The notes under the pieces are model-generated. The model did not search any database. It had not been told where the DNA came from and worked only from the letters and a program-made list of their open reading frames with translations. The position numbers were made by a program, and so were the translations under genes. Source: Alphaproteobacteria bacterium (GTDB taxonomy: Bacteria; Pseudomonadota; Alphaproteobacteria; Rhizobiales; Beijerinckiaceae). Taken from it: 15,517 nt of DNA. This document shows, piece by piece, positions 1 to 7,594 of the stretch (position 1 is its first letter; each line of letters opens with the position of its first letter). The stretch is taken from NCBI GenBank assembly GCA_009921785.1, contig RFXE01000019.1, forward strand, positions 1 to 15,517, given 5' to 3'.

Positions 1-850
1 GCTTCTCGATCGGCTCGTGACTGACAATCTGGTCGCCCTTGTTACAATTCATGCGGCGCGTGGATCGACACCTCAGGGTGAAGGTGCGTCCATGATGATT
101 ACACAAGACGGCGCGATCAGCGGAACGATTGGCGGCGGTGCGCTTGAATATGCCATCATCAATGAGGCTGTTCACCTTATGAAATCTGGCACGACCGGTA
201 CCCTAAAAAGACATTATCCGCTCGGTCCGGATTTAGGGCAGTGCTGCGGTGGCTCGGTTGAAATTGAATTAGGTATATTTGACCAGTCGATGCGTGCAGA
301 CATTCAGTCAAAGCGTGATTCCCTTCGTCACGACGCCTCAACGCCGCTTTATCTTTTCGGTGCGGGGCATGTGGGACGCGCGCTTGTTATGGCTCTGGCA
401 CCCTTGCCCTTTACCGTGACATGGATTGACGAACGCGCCGAGATTTTTCCGGATCATATACCGCGTAATGTCAACGCCAAGCGTGTTGATAATCCTATAG
501 GCGAGATCAGCAATATTCCGCATCAAGGCTTCTGCCTTATCATGACGCATTCGCATCCGCTTGATCTCGCTTTGGTGGGCGCGGCGTTGCAGCGGAATGA
601 TATCGCTTATATTGGCCTGATTGGGTCGGCTACAAAGCGTGCGCGGTTTGAATCGCGGTTGCGGCAGAGCGGGCAAGGGGCGGCAGCTTTGAAGCGCTTG
701 GTATGCCCTGTGGGATTGCCCGGACTTTATGGTAAGGAGCCCGCGGTCATAGCCGCTTCAATCGCTGGTGACTTACTGATCCGGCGGCAGGCTTTGCAGC
801 ATGCCGATGAAACGGGTTCAGTGGATGTTAAAGAAAGACTCGCGGGTTAG
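1..850 (+). CDS. xdhC: XdhC, xanthine dehydrogenase maturation factor (5' end outside window)
   Basis: XdhC family proteins bind molybdenum cofactor, promote its sulfuration and hand it to xanthine dehydrogenase, which oxidises hypoxanthine and xanthine to urate in the cytoplasm. Seen: an N-terminal XdhC/CoxI domain with ARGSTP and SGTIGGGALE motifs, a Cys pair in LGQCCGG, then a Rossmann-like C-terminal domain opening with LFGAGHVGRAL. The frame is open to the left edge (first complete codon at 2). A GTG at 17 exists, but family members usually have some 10-20 more residues before this point, so the true start probably lies upstream. It heads the operon with guaD, puuD and uraD; guaD follows after 33 nt. 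xdhA and xdhB are probably just upstream, but this cannot be seen. Confidence 0.93.
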   Translation, partial: LLDRLVTDNLVALVTIHAARGSTPQGEGASMMITQDGAISGTIGGGALEYAIINEAVHLMKSGTTGTLKRHYPLGPDLGQCCGGSVEIELGIFDQSMRADIQSKRDSLRHDASTPLYLFGAGHVGRALVMALAPLPFTVTWIDERAEIFPDHIPRNVNAKRVDNPIGEISNIPHQGFCLIMTHSHPLDLALVGAALQRNDIAYIGLIGSATKRARFESRLRQSGQGAAALKRLVCPVGLPGLYGKEPAVIAASIAGDLLIRRQALQHADETGSVDVKERLAG

Positions 851-883
851 AGTCCGCGTGGAGAGAAGGGGACGGGGTCGATC

Positions 884-1357
884 ATGAATGATGATGAGCG
901 ATTTCTTGCGCGTGCGATTGCATTGTCGCGTGAGCGTATGGAAGCCAATGAGGGCGGACCTTTTGGCGCCCTCGTGGCGCGCGATGGTGTTGTTCTCGCT
1001 GAAGGCTGGAACATGGTGACATCATCGAATGATCCAACGGCACATGCAGAGGTCAGCGCTATACGCCGTGCTTGTACGGCTGTGGGTCATTTCGAATTAA
1101 AAGGTGCGACGCTTTATACAAGCTGCGAGCCTTGCCCCATGTGCCTGGCTTCCGCGTACTGGGCGCGCGTATCGCGTATCGTTTATTCGAACACGCGCGA
1201 TGAAGCAGCAGCAATCGGATTTGATGATGCGTTCATCTATGATGAAGTGCCGAAAGATCCCGCCATTCGCAGTCTTCCGATGGAACATCATCCGCGTGAT
1301 GATGCGCGGGCTGCATTCGCCGCCTGGGCCGCTAAGCCTGATAAAATTCGTTACTGA
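884..1357 (+). CDS. guaD: Guanine deaminase (CDA-fold, GuaD type)
   Basis: Converts guanine to xanthine and ammonia, feeding the xanthine dehydrogenase step. The 157-residue protein has the cytidine-deaminase fold signature: HAE at 54-56 (zinc-ligand His54, proton-shuttle Glu56) and PCPMC at 83-87 (zinc ligands Cys84 and Cys87). It also has the GGPFGA motif near residue 24 and an FDDAFIYDE segment typical of Bacillus-type GuaD rather than of tRNA adenosine deaminase TadA. The C-terminus (KPDKIRY) resembles the C-terminal substrate-contacting tail of GuaD. The ATG at 884 follows a purine-rich stretch (GAAGGGGACGGGG), and puuD begins 9 nt after the stop. Placement among purine-catabolic genes supports guanine rather than a nucleoside as substrate. 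Confidence 0.92.
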   Translation: MNDDERFLARAIALSRERMEANEGGPFGALVARDGVVLAEGWNMVTSSNDPTAHAEVSAIRRACTAVGHFELKGATLYTSCEPCPMCLASAYWARVSRIVYSNTRDEAAAIGFDDAFIYDEVPKDPAIRSLPMEHHPRDDARAAFAAWAAKPDKIRY

Positions 1358-1366
1358 GGACTCGCT

Positions 1367-2548
1367 ATGACGGCATTCGCGCTTGATTGGATTAATCTTG
1401 CCATAAGATGGTTCCATATGATCGTGGGGATCGCATGGATCGGCGCGAGCTTTCATTTCGTCTGGCTCGATTTTTCTTTGCGCGCGCGCGAAAATATGGC
1501 GAAGGGCGTGTTTGGTACATCATGGCTTGTACATGGTGGTGGTTTTTATCACGTCGAGAAATATCTCGTTGCGCCCGAGAGTCTTCCCGCTGATCTTCAT
1601 TGGTTCAAATGGGAAGCCTATCTGACATTTTTGACCGGCTTCGCTTTGCTCGCGGTACAATATTATTGGAACGCGTCGGTCTATCTCGTTGATCCCAATG
1701 TCTATGCGATGACGGGCGTTAAGGCGATTGTGATTTCCGTCTTGTCGCTGCTCGCGGGATGGATAGTTTATGATCTTTTGTGTCGCTCGCAACTTGGCGA
1801 GCACACGGGCTTTTTGGCACTCGCTGTTTTCATTTTGATCGTTGGCGCCGCCTATGGCTTCACCCATGTTTTTTCGGGTCGTGGTGCCTTCATTCATGTC
1901 GGCGCGATGGTGGGTACGATCATGGCGGCCAATGTTTTCCGTGTGATCATTCCCAATCAGAAGAAAGTGACCGCCGCGCTTTTGGCTGGTGAAACGCCCG
2001 ATCCGAAATATGGAAAAATCGGCAAACAGCGTTCGCTGCATAACAATTATCTCACTTTGCCCGTTTTGTTGATGATGGTGTCAAACCATTATCCTTTCCT
2101 CTATTCGCACCCCTCATCATGGTTGGTCGTCGCTTTGATTGTTGTGGCCGGGGTTATGATCCGGCATTTCTTCAATCGCATTGATGCGGGCGATATTCCG
2201 ATTAAAGTCTTTTGGACTTTACCTCTGGCTGCACTCGCGCTCGCTATTGCGATTTGGTGGACGGCACCGTCTACGAAGACGGCAACGGGCGCTGTGAGCG
2301 ATGCAGACGTTCTCGCGATCACAACAAAACATTGCATTATGTGCCATCAAGCGCAGCCGACACATGAGAGCTTCAAGGGTGGTGAACCACCGAAAGCGGT
2401 GATGCTCGATAGTATTGAAAATATCAGAAAAAATGCACAGCAGATTCTCGTGCAGGCCGTCGATGGGCGCGTGATGCCGCTTGGTAATGAAACGGGCATC
2501 ACCGACGAAGAGCGTGCCAAGCTCGGCGCTTGGATTAAAGCGCAATGA
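1367..2548 (+). CDS. puuD: Membrane-bound urate hydroxylase PuuD (cytochrome c fusion)
   Basis: PuuD oxidises urate to 5-hydroxyisourate at the inner membrane and is thought to pass electrons to the respiratory chain through its own c-type heme instead of making hydrogen peroxide as soluble uricase does. Seen in 393 residues: an N-terminal multi-helix membrane domain (about residues 10-300, roughly eight hydrophobic spans, with HMIVGIAWIGASFHF and WLVHGGGFYHVEK motifs), then a cytochrome c domain with heme motif CIMCH at 323-327 and a likely axial Met370 in VMPLG. The ATG at 1367 has a GAGGA box 6 nt upstream. The end overlaps uraD by 4 nt (ATGA), so the two are probably translationally coupled. 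Confidence 0.95.
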   Translation: MTAFALDWINLAIRWFHMIVGIAWIGASFHFVWLDFSLRARENMAKGVFGTSWLVHGGGFYHVEKYLVAPESLPADLHWFKWEAYLTFLTGFALLAVQYYWNASVYLVDPNVYAMTGVKAIVISVLSLLAGWIVYDLLCRSQLGEHTGFLALAVFILIVGAAYGFTHVFSGRGAFIHVGAMVGTIMAANVFRVIIPNQKKVTAALLAGETPDPKYGKIGKQRSLHNNYLTLPVLLMMVSNHYPFLYSHPSSWLVVALIVVAGVMIRHFFNRIDAGDIPIKVFWTLPLAALALAIAIWWTAPSTKTATGAVSDADVLAITTKHCIMCHQAQPTHESFKGGEPPKAVMLDSIENIRKNAQQILVQAVDGRVMPLGNETGITDEERAKLGAWIKAQ

Positions 2549-3063
2549 GTGACGCGTTATCGCTTGCCCAAGTCAATGCGCTTTCGCGTGAAGACTTCGT
2601 CACGCAGTTTGGTGACATTGCCGAACACTCTTCGTGGGTGGCTGAAGGCGCTGCATCAATGCGCCCTTTCGGCAATCACGGTGAGCTCGTCAATGCTTTT
2701 CAGAATGTTGTTCTAGCGGCATCTGAGACGACGAAAGATGCTTTGATCAGTGCACATCCTGATCTTGCCGGACGCGCCGCCAAAGCAGGTGATCTTGCCG
2801 AGGAGTCGCGACGCGAACAAAAAGGTGCAGGGCTTGATCGGTTAACTGATGAAGAATTTAAAAAATTCCACACTCTCAATGATCGCTATCGCGAGCGCTT
2901 TGGCTTTCCCTTTATTTTTGCGGTGTCGGGCGCAACGAAGCACCAAATCCTTGATGCTTTCGAGAATAGAGTCGGCGGAACAAAGACAGAGGAACGTCTA
3001 ACGGCTCTTGCGCAGGTTTTACGTATCATCCGTTTTCGTCTTGAAATGCGCGTGAAAGATTAA
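2545..3063 (+). CDS. uraD: OHCU decarboxylase UraD
   Basis: Decarboxylates 2-oxo-4-hydroxy-4-carboxy-5-ureidoimidazoline to (S)-allantoin, the last step of the uricolytic pathway. The 172-residue length is normal. Family motifs are present in order: HPDLAG (catalytic His71), EQKGAGL (91-97) and FGFPFIFAV (119-127). The start overlaps the puuD stop as ATGA. The HIU hydrolase (UraH/transthyretin-like) that normally acts between PuuD and UraD is not in this window, so it is either encoded elsewhere or the step is spontaneous. The stop codon sits in the loop of a strong hairpin (3043-3075). Confidence 0.94.
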   Translation: MSDALSLAQVNALSREDFVTQFGDIAEHSSWVAEGAASMRPFGNHGELVNAFQNVVLAASETTKDALISAHPDLAGRAAKAGDLAEESRREQKGAGLDRLTDEEFKKFHTLNDRYRERFGFPFIFAVSGATKHQILDAFENRVGGTKTEERLTALAQVLRIIRFRLEMRVKD

Positions 3064-3075
3064 ACCGCGCATTTC
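3043..3075. terminator. Hairpin between convergent uraD and dctM
   Basis: GAAATGCGCG (3043-3052) and CGCGCATTTC (3066-3075) form a perfect 10-bp stem with a 13-nt loop containing the uraD TAA stop. It lies between two convergent operons, about 18 nt past the dctM stop, so it could serve both strands. Neither side has a clear U-tract, so Rho-independent termination is not assured; it may instead block exonucleases or read-through transcription. Confidence 0.55.
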
Positions 3076-3093
3076 CATTTCGGCAAAGAACAC

Positions 3094-4758
3094 TCACTGA
3101 ATCTTTGGCGGTGCCAAGATATCAATCGCTGGCATTTCGCCGCCCGACGGCGCGAGTTGGAATTGCTCCATCGCTTTTTTCTCATCGATGACAACTCCAC
3201 CATTTTTGTAATGCATCACCATTTGCGGGAAGGTGATGACGAGCGCGACCATGATGAGCTGAATGACCACGAAGGGAACAGCCCCCCAATAGATTTGCTC
3301 GGTGGTGACTGGCTCCATGCTGCGCTTTGTAAGCTTGTCGATATATTTTGATTTGGGAGCAACGGATCGTAAGAAGAAGAGCGCGAAGCCGAAGGGCGGA
3401 TGCATGAAGCTCGTCTGCATATTGACGCCCAGAATAACGCCGAACCAAATGAGATCGATCCCGAGATGATCGGCGGCAGGGCCAATCAAGGGCACCGCAA
3501 TGAAGGCGAGCTCAAAGAAATCGAGGAAAAAGGCGAGTACGAAAATCAACGCGTTGACGAAAATCAGGAAGCCAACTTGTCCACCGGGTAGATTAACTAG
3601 AAGCTCTTCAACCCATTTATGTCCGTTCACGCCATAGAAAGTGAGCGAGAACACTCGCGCGCCAATAAGAATGAAGAGAACAAAGGCTGAAAGTTTTGCT
3701 GTTGACTCCGTTGCTTGCCGTAGCAAGTCAAAGGAGAGACGGCGTTTCATGATCGCGAGAATAATCGCGCCCGCCGCGCCCATCGCACCACCTTCTGTTG
3801 GCGTAGCGACGCCAATAAAGATTGTGCCGAGGACCAAGAAGATGAGGCCCAAAGGCGGGACCATTACGAAGATGGTTTGCTCGGCCATACGCGAGAGAAG
3901 GTTTAAGCCGCTGATCTTGTTCAGGACGGCCATCACGAGAGCCACCGCCACGCCGACTGTCATTGTGAGCACAACAAAGTCAGGCCCCGCCGAGGTTCCT
4001 GTTTCACGAATAACGAAATAGCCGATTAAGCCGGCAAGGATTGCGACAACGAGCAACGAGGTGCGGCGGGCTTTACCATCGGCATCAGCCAGCGTTTGCG
4101 CTTCAAGCGGAAGGCCGGGCGCTGCTTCCGGTTTGATCATGGTGACGAGGAAAACATAGCCCGCATAAAGTGCCGCGAGAACGAGGCCGGGAATAAAGGC
4201 ACCTGTATACATATCGCCGACGGAGCGGCCGAGCTGGTCAGCCATCACAATCAAAACGAGCGATGGCGGGATAATCTGCGCGAGTGTTCCGGATGCCGCA
4301 ATCACGCCAGAGGCAAGGCGGCGGTCATAGCCATAGCGCAACATGATGGGCAGCGAGATGAGGCCCATAGAGATCACTGATGCCGCAACAACGCCGGTTG
4401 TTGCTGCTAAAAGAGCACCAACGAAAATCACCGCATAAGCAAGACCACCGCGGATGGGACCGAAAAGCTGCCCGATCGTATCTAGCAAATCTTCAGCCAT
4501 GCCCGATCGCTCTAAGACGAGCCCCATAAAGGTGAAGAAAGGTATCGCGAGCAACGTGTCATTATTCATCACGCCAAAGACGCGCTCGGGCAGCGCCTGT
4601 AAGAAGCTTGGATGGAAAAGACCGAGCTCAATGCCGATTAAGCCGAAGACGAGACCATTGGCCGCGAGTGAAAAGGCCACCGGATAACCGAGCAGCAACA
4701 ATACCACCAGCGACGCGAACATGATCGGCGCCATATTATGAATGATGAAAGCGGTCAT
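3094..4758 (-). CDS. dctM: TRAP transporter large permease (DctM family)
   Basis: The large membrane subunit of a tripartite ATP-independent periplasmic transporter forms the sodium-driven translocation channel in the inner membrane. At 554 residues it is longer than the common DctM of about 430 and resembles the long subgroup often named after mannitol or chloroaromatic substrates. Seen: many hydrophobic helices, the N-terminal motif LLAIPFFTFMGLVLERSG, a central PPSLVLIVMADQLG segment with a following GAFIPGLVLAALY, and the ATPTEGGAMGAAGA motif in the second half. A hydrophilic loop near residues 215-235 and a C-terminal extension (last 40 or so residues) account for some extra length. dctQ ends 41 nt upstream. 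Substrate unknown; proximity to purine genes is suggestive only, since it faces them convergently. Confidence 0.93.
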   Translation of the reverse strand: MTAFIIHNMAPIMFASLVVLLLLGYPVAFSLAANGLVFGLIGIELGLFHPSFLQALPERVFGVMNNDTLLAIPFFTFMGLVLERSGMAEDLLDTIGQLFGPIRGGLAYAVIFVGALLAATTGVVAASVISMGLISLPIMLRYGYDRRLASGVIAASGTLAQIIPPSLVLIVMADQLGRSVGDMYTGAFIPGLVLAALYAGYVFLVTMIKPEAAPGLPLEAQTLADADGKARRTSLLVVAILAGLIGYFVIRETGTSAGPDFVVLTMTVGVAVALVMAVLNKISGLNLLSRMAEQTIFVMVPPLGLIFLVLGTIFIGVATPTEGGAMGAAGAIILAIMKRRLSFDLLRQATESTAKLSAFVLFILIGARVFSLTFYGVNGHKWVEELLVNLPGGQVGFLIFVNALIFVLAFFLDFFELAFIAVPLIGPAADHLGIDLIWFGVILGVNMQTSFMHPPFGFALFFLRSVAPKSKYIDKLTKRSMEPVTTEQIYWGAVPFVVIQLIMVALVITFPQMVMHYKNGGVVIDEKKAMEQFQLAPSGGEMPAIDILAPPKIQ

Positions 4759-4799
4759 GGCTTTATCTTCCGTTCAATTCACGCGTTGGTTTTCGCGGT

Positions 4800-5393
4800 T
4801 CAGGATTTTTGTAAGTCGGTTTGCGCGAGAAGCCGTTCAGCCTCTGCTTCCGCAGACGCGTGATGGCCACCGCCGCTGAGTGTTTCCGCAAGGTCGCCTC
4901 TTAATATCGCGATGCGCTTGATGATCTCGGATACGGCTTGAATAAGCAGGGCGATGAATCCGACAAGGACAAGAAGTTTTGCAGGCCAAAGCGGCAAGCC
5001 ACCGGCATTGCTCGATTGTTCATTGCCAATCAGCGAACGCCACGCAAAAGGCCCGCCTGTCAAAACCATAATCACCGCAAAGGGGAGGAGGAAAACAAGG
5101 TGGCCGAAAAGCTCAACATATCCGCGCATCCGGCTCGGGAGTTTCGAATTGATGATGTCGATGCGAATATGTTCATTCGACAATAGTGTCCAAGGCGAGC
5201 AGAGAAGAAATACAAAACCGAAAAGCAACCATTGCAATTCGAGCCAAGAATTCGACGACGTGTTGAAAATCTTGCGGATGAGCGCGTTAACCGTCGAAAC
5301 GACAACGGCAACGAAAATGAACCAAGCGACGGTACGACCTATGCGTGTCATCGCGGCGTCGATCAATCGACTAAGCGTCAAAAGTCCCTGCAT
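4800..5393 (-). CDS. dctQ: TRAP transporter small permease (DctQ family)
   Basis: The small membrane subunit pairs with DctM in TRAP transporters. From the ATG at 5393 it is 197 residues with four hydrophobic helices and the LELQWLLFGFVFLLCSPWTL segment typical of DctQ (conserved W and EhQW-like motif). The frame is open to an upstream ATG at 5441, but the one at 5393 is preferred because GGGGGAAG stands directly upstream and because the candidate promoter (-10 at 5449-5444) overlaps the upper start. It is followed by dctM after 41 nt. No DctP solute-binding protein gene adjoins the pair; the upstream neighbour is a DMT transporter. Confidence 0.88.
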   Translation of the reverse strand: MQGLLTLSRLIDAAMTRIGRTVAWFIFVAVVVSTVNALIRKIFNTSSNSWLELQWLLFGFVFLLCSPWTLLSNEHIRIDIINSKLPSRMRGYVELFGHLVFLLPFAVIMVLTGGPFAWRSLIGNEQSSNAGGLPLWPAKLLVLVGFIALLIQAVSEIIKRIAILRGDLAETLSGGGHHASAEAEAERLLAQTDLQKS

Positions 5394-5438
5394 GGCTTCC
5401 CCCAAAGCTCTGCACCCCGTGACGTATCCGGGATTATG

Positions 5439-5454
5439 CATGCGTTATAGCATG
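5439..5454 (-). promoter_or_regulatory. Candidate dctQM promoter with inverted repeat over the -10
   Basis: On the - strand an extended -10 element, TG-C-TATAAC (hexamer 5449-5444), is flanked exactly by the arms of CATGC-N6-GCATG (5439-5454), as a repressor site would be. It is 50 nt upstream of the preferred dctQ start at 5393. No good -35 is seen at 17 bp. This is a pattern-based call only. Confidence 0.35.
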
Positions 5455-5517
5455 TCAGATATGCTTTTGGATCACTTTTTGCGGCGAAGGTCCACAGATT
5501 TGTATCCTAGATAAGGA

Positions 5518-6435
5518 TCAAACAGGATGCTGTTCGACCCTTCGTGCTTTCCGGCTACGTCTTTGTTCGCGATAGCCCATGAAGAGGCCGCTACCGACAA
5601 CCAGAATTGTGCCGATGATTGCAGCAAGGCCGGGTCGCTCGCCAAATATAAAAATTCCTGTTCCCGCCGCCCAGACGACAACGAGATAACGTAACGGCGA
5701 GAGGATTGCGATATCAGCATTCCGATAGGCTGTAACCATCAGGGCATTACCAACCGATACGAGGACTGCTGCGCCGCCGAGATAGGAGAATTCAACAGGC
5801 GTTGGCATGCGCCATTCTTCGCCAACGCCGAGGATCACACCGCCAAAAGTGGCAAAGATCGTTGTGGTGAGGATCACGATCTGCGGAGGGATCTCGTTCG
5901 AAATACGCCGCGTGATCAAATCGCGAATGGCCACGAAAGTGGCGGAGGCGAGCGCAATCAAAGAATAAATCGTGAAGCTCGATCCCCCTGGTTGCGTGAT
6001 GAGGAGAACACCGGCAAAGCCGATAAAGACCGCAAGCCAACGCGGCAGATCAACGAGTTCAATGCCTAGTATAGCGCAGAGAATTGTCATGATGATCGGC
6101 GTCGCTTGCATGATCGACGTGATATCGCCAATCGGCAATTGCGCGATCGCAGTGATGTAAGTGAGCGTGACCATCACCTCGCATGTTGCCCGTAAAATCA
6201 CGATCGGCTTTAATGCTGCACGCAAATTTTTGAGGTTGCCGGTAAGGGCGATAACGATAAGAACACATGAAATCGCGAATATGCCGCGCACGAGGAGCAA
6301 TTGGCCGATCGGAATCGTTGAGGTCGCGAGTTTAACGAGAACATCGTTGAAGACAAAAAAAGCACCGCCAACAATCATGGCGATGATACCACGCCGTGCC
6401 TGAGCTGCCGTCTTTTCTGAAAGAAATGACGTCAC
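5518..6435 (-). CDS. DMT-superfamily transporter (EamA domains)
   Basis: A 305-residue inner-membrane protein with about ten hydrophobic helices in two EamA-type halves; family members mostly export metabolites such as amino acids. Seen: an N-terminal half starting GIIAMIVGGAFFVFNDVLVK, a second EamA half after about residue 150, and a basic C-terminal tail. The ATG overlaps the stop of the upstream solA-like gene (ATGA, 6432-6435), which indicates coupled translation and a shared physiological role, perhaps moving the substrate or product of that oxidase. The substrate cannot be read from sequence. A short ATCCT/AGGAT hairpin covers the stop region (5504-5518), too weak to call a terminator. 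Confidence 0.88.
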   Translation of the reverse strand: MTSFLSEKTAAQARRGIIAMIVGGAFFVFNDVLVKLATSTIPIGQLLLVRGIFAISCVLIVIALTGNLKNLRAALKPIVILRATCEVMVTLTYITAIAQLPIGDITSIMQATPIIMTILCAILGIELVDLPRWLAVFIGFAGVLLITQPGGSSFTIYSLIALASATFVAIRDLITRRISNEIPPQIVILTTTIFATFGGVILGVGEEWRMPTPVEFSYLGGAAVLVSVGNALMVTAYRNADIAILSPLRYLVVVWAAGTGIFIFGERPGLAAIIGTILVVGSGLFMGYREQRRSRKARRVEQHPV

Positions 6436-7592
6436 GCGGAATGCCCGGTCACTGGCGCGTTAGAAAAGCGATCAAGGCGGAAGGGAGATAAATCATAAGG
6501 TGGCTTTTTGCCTTGTGAAAGATCAGCGAGGATCTCGCCCATCACGCTTACAAATTTAAATCCATGTCCTGAGCAAGGTGACGCAATGACGACTTGTGGC
6601 GCGCCGGGTAGATGATCGATGATGAAATCTTCATCGGGCGTCATTGTATAGATGCAGACTTTTATTGAGAGCGCAGGCCCCATGGCGTCAGGTAGATATC
6701 GCGATAGGCAATCACGCAAGCCGACCTCATCTTTGGGACGGTTTTCGCGAATTAAAGTATCGGGATCACAAAGCTCTCGACCATGATGCGGCCCACCGAC
6801 TTTCAATCCCGGAAGCCCATGAAGGGGGAAGCCGTAATAATGACCTTCTGGAATTTTCAGAGTGAAGCTCGGGAATTGAGTGCGTGAAAACAATTCAGGT
6901 TTCAATGGCCGAAACCATCCGAACACTTGGCGGTAAGGCTTCGCAATGCCTTCGAGCGAGGGAATGAATTTTGTAATCCATGGACCTGGCGAGAGCACAA
7001 CACTTCCGGCTTCATAAACGCCGGCGTCAGTTTTGACGCGCACGCCCCCACTTTGCAAAGGCTCGACATCAATAACTCGTTCGCGCGGATGAAGATCCGC
7101 ACCAAGATCAATGGCGGCTGCCGTCAAAGTCATGATGGCGCGTTCGCTCATCACGAAGCCGCCATCGGGTTGAAACAACCCATTATAATCTTTCGGTAGC
7201 TTGAAGGCCGGATGACGGCGCATGATCGCTTCAGCATCGAGCAATTCATAAGGCAGATCGAATGTCTTACAGGCTGCTTCGCCGCGCTCAACAATATCAA
7301 GGCCTGGCTCAATGATGTCGAGCGTGCCTGTTGTTTCCATCAACGATGTATTGAAGCGTTTACCTAGATCTTGCCAAAGCCGATGCGCACGCAGCACCAT
7401 CGGCACATAGGATTGGCCTTCAAAATAAGCGAGGCGGATCATGCGCGTTTCGCCATGCGATGATCCCATCGAATGGCCGATATCATAGCGTTCAATGCCG
7501 AGAACACGTTTGCCGCGACGTGCAAGTTCGTAAAGCGTAGAGGAACCCATGCCACCGATGCCGATGACAATCACGTCATAGGGTTTGGTCAT
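6432..7592 (-). CDS. solA: Monomeric sarcosine oxidase / N-methyltryptophan oxidase-like flavoprotein
   Basis: Members oxidise N-methyl or other secondary amino acids with a covalent flavin, giving peroxide and, from N-methyl substrates, formaldehyde. The 386-residue length is normal. Seen: the dinucleotide motif GIGGMG at 11-16, SHGETRMIR at 45-53 (His46 and Arg50 match active-site His45 and Arg49 of monomeric sarcosine oxidase), GLKVGG with Lys264 (matching Lys265, the oxygen-activation lysine), KVCIYTMTPD with Cys313 (matching the flavin-linking Cys315), and CSGHGFKF at 340-347. All key residues are present, so it should be active. The start has GGGAGG inside the end of moaA, only 2 nt upstream of this gene. 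The substrate could be sarcosine, N-methyltryptophan, pipecolate or a related amine. Confidence 0.88.
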   Translation of the reverse strand: MTKPYDVIVIGIGGMGSSTLYELARRGKRVLGIERYDIGHSMGSSHGETRMIRLAYFEGQSYVPMVLRAHRLWQDLGKRFNTSLMETTGTLDIIEPGLDIVERGEAACKTFDLPYELLDAEAIMRRHPAFKLPKDYNGLFQPDGGFVMSERAIMTLTAAAIDLGADLHPRERVIDVEPLQSGGVRVKTDAGVYEAGSVVLSPGPWITKFIPSLEGIAKPYRQVFGWFRPLKPELFSRTQFPSFTLKIPEGHYYGFPLHGLPGLKVGGPHHGRELCDPDTLIRENRPKDEVGLRDCLSRYLPDAMGPALSIKVCIYTMTPDEDFIIDHLPGAPQVVIASPCSGHGFKFVSVMGEILADLSQGKKPPYDLSPFRLDRFSNAPVTGHSA

Positions 7593-7594
7593 GA

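Noticed and set aside
3094..5393. Assigning the TRAP transporter to urate or allantoin uptake
   Set aside because: It is on the opposite strand, separated by a hairpin, and the family gives no substrate signature; neighbourhood alone does not support it.
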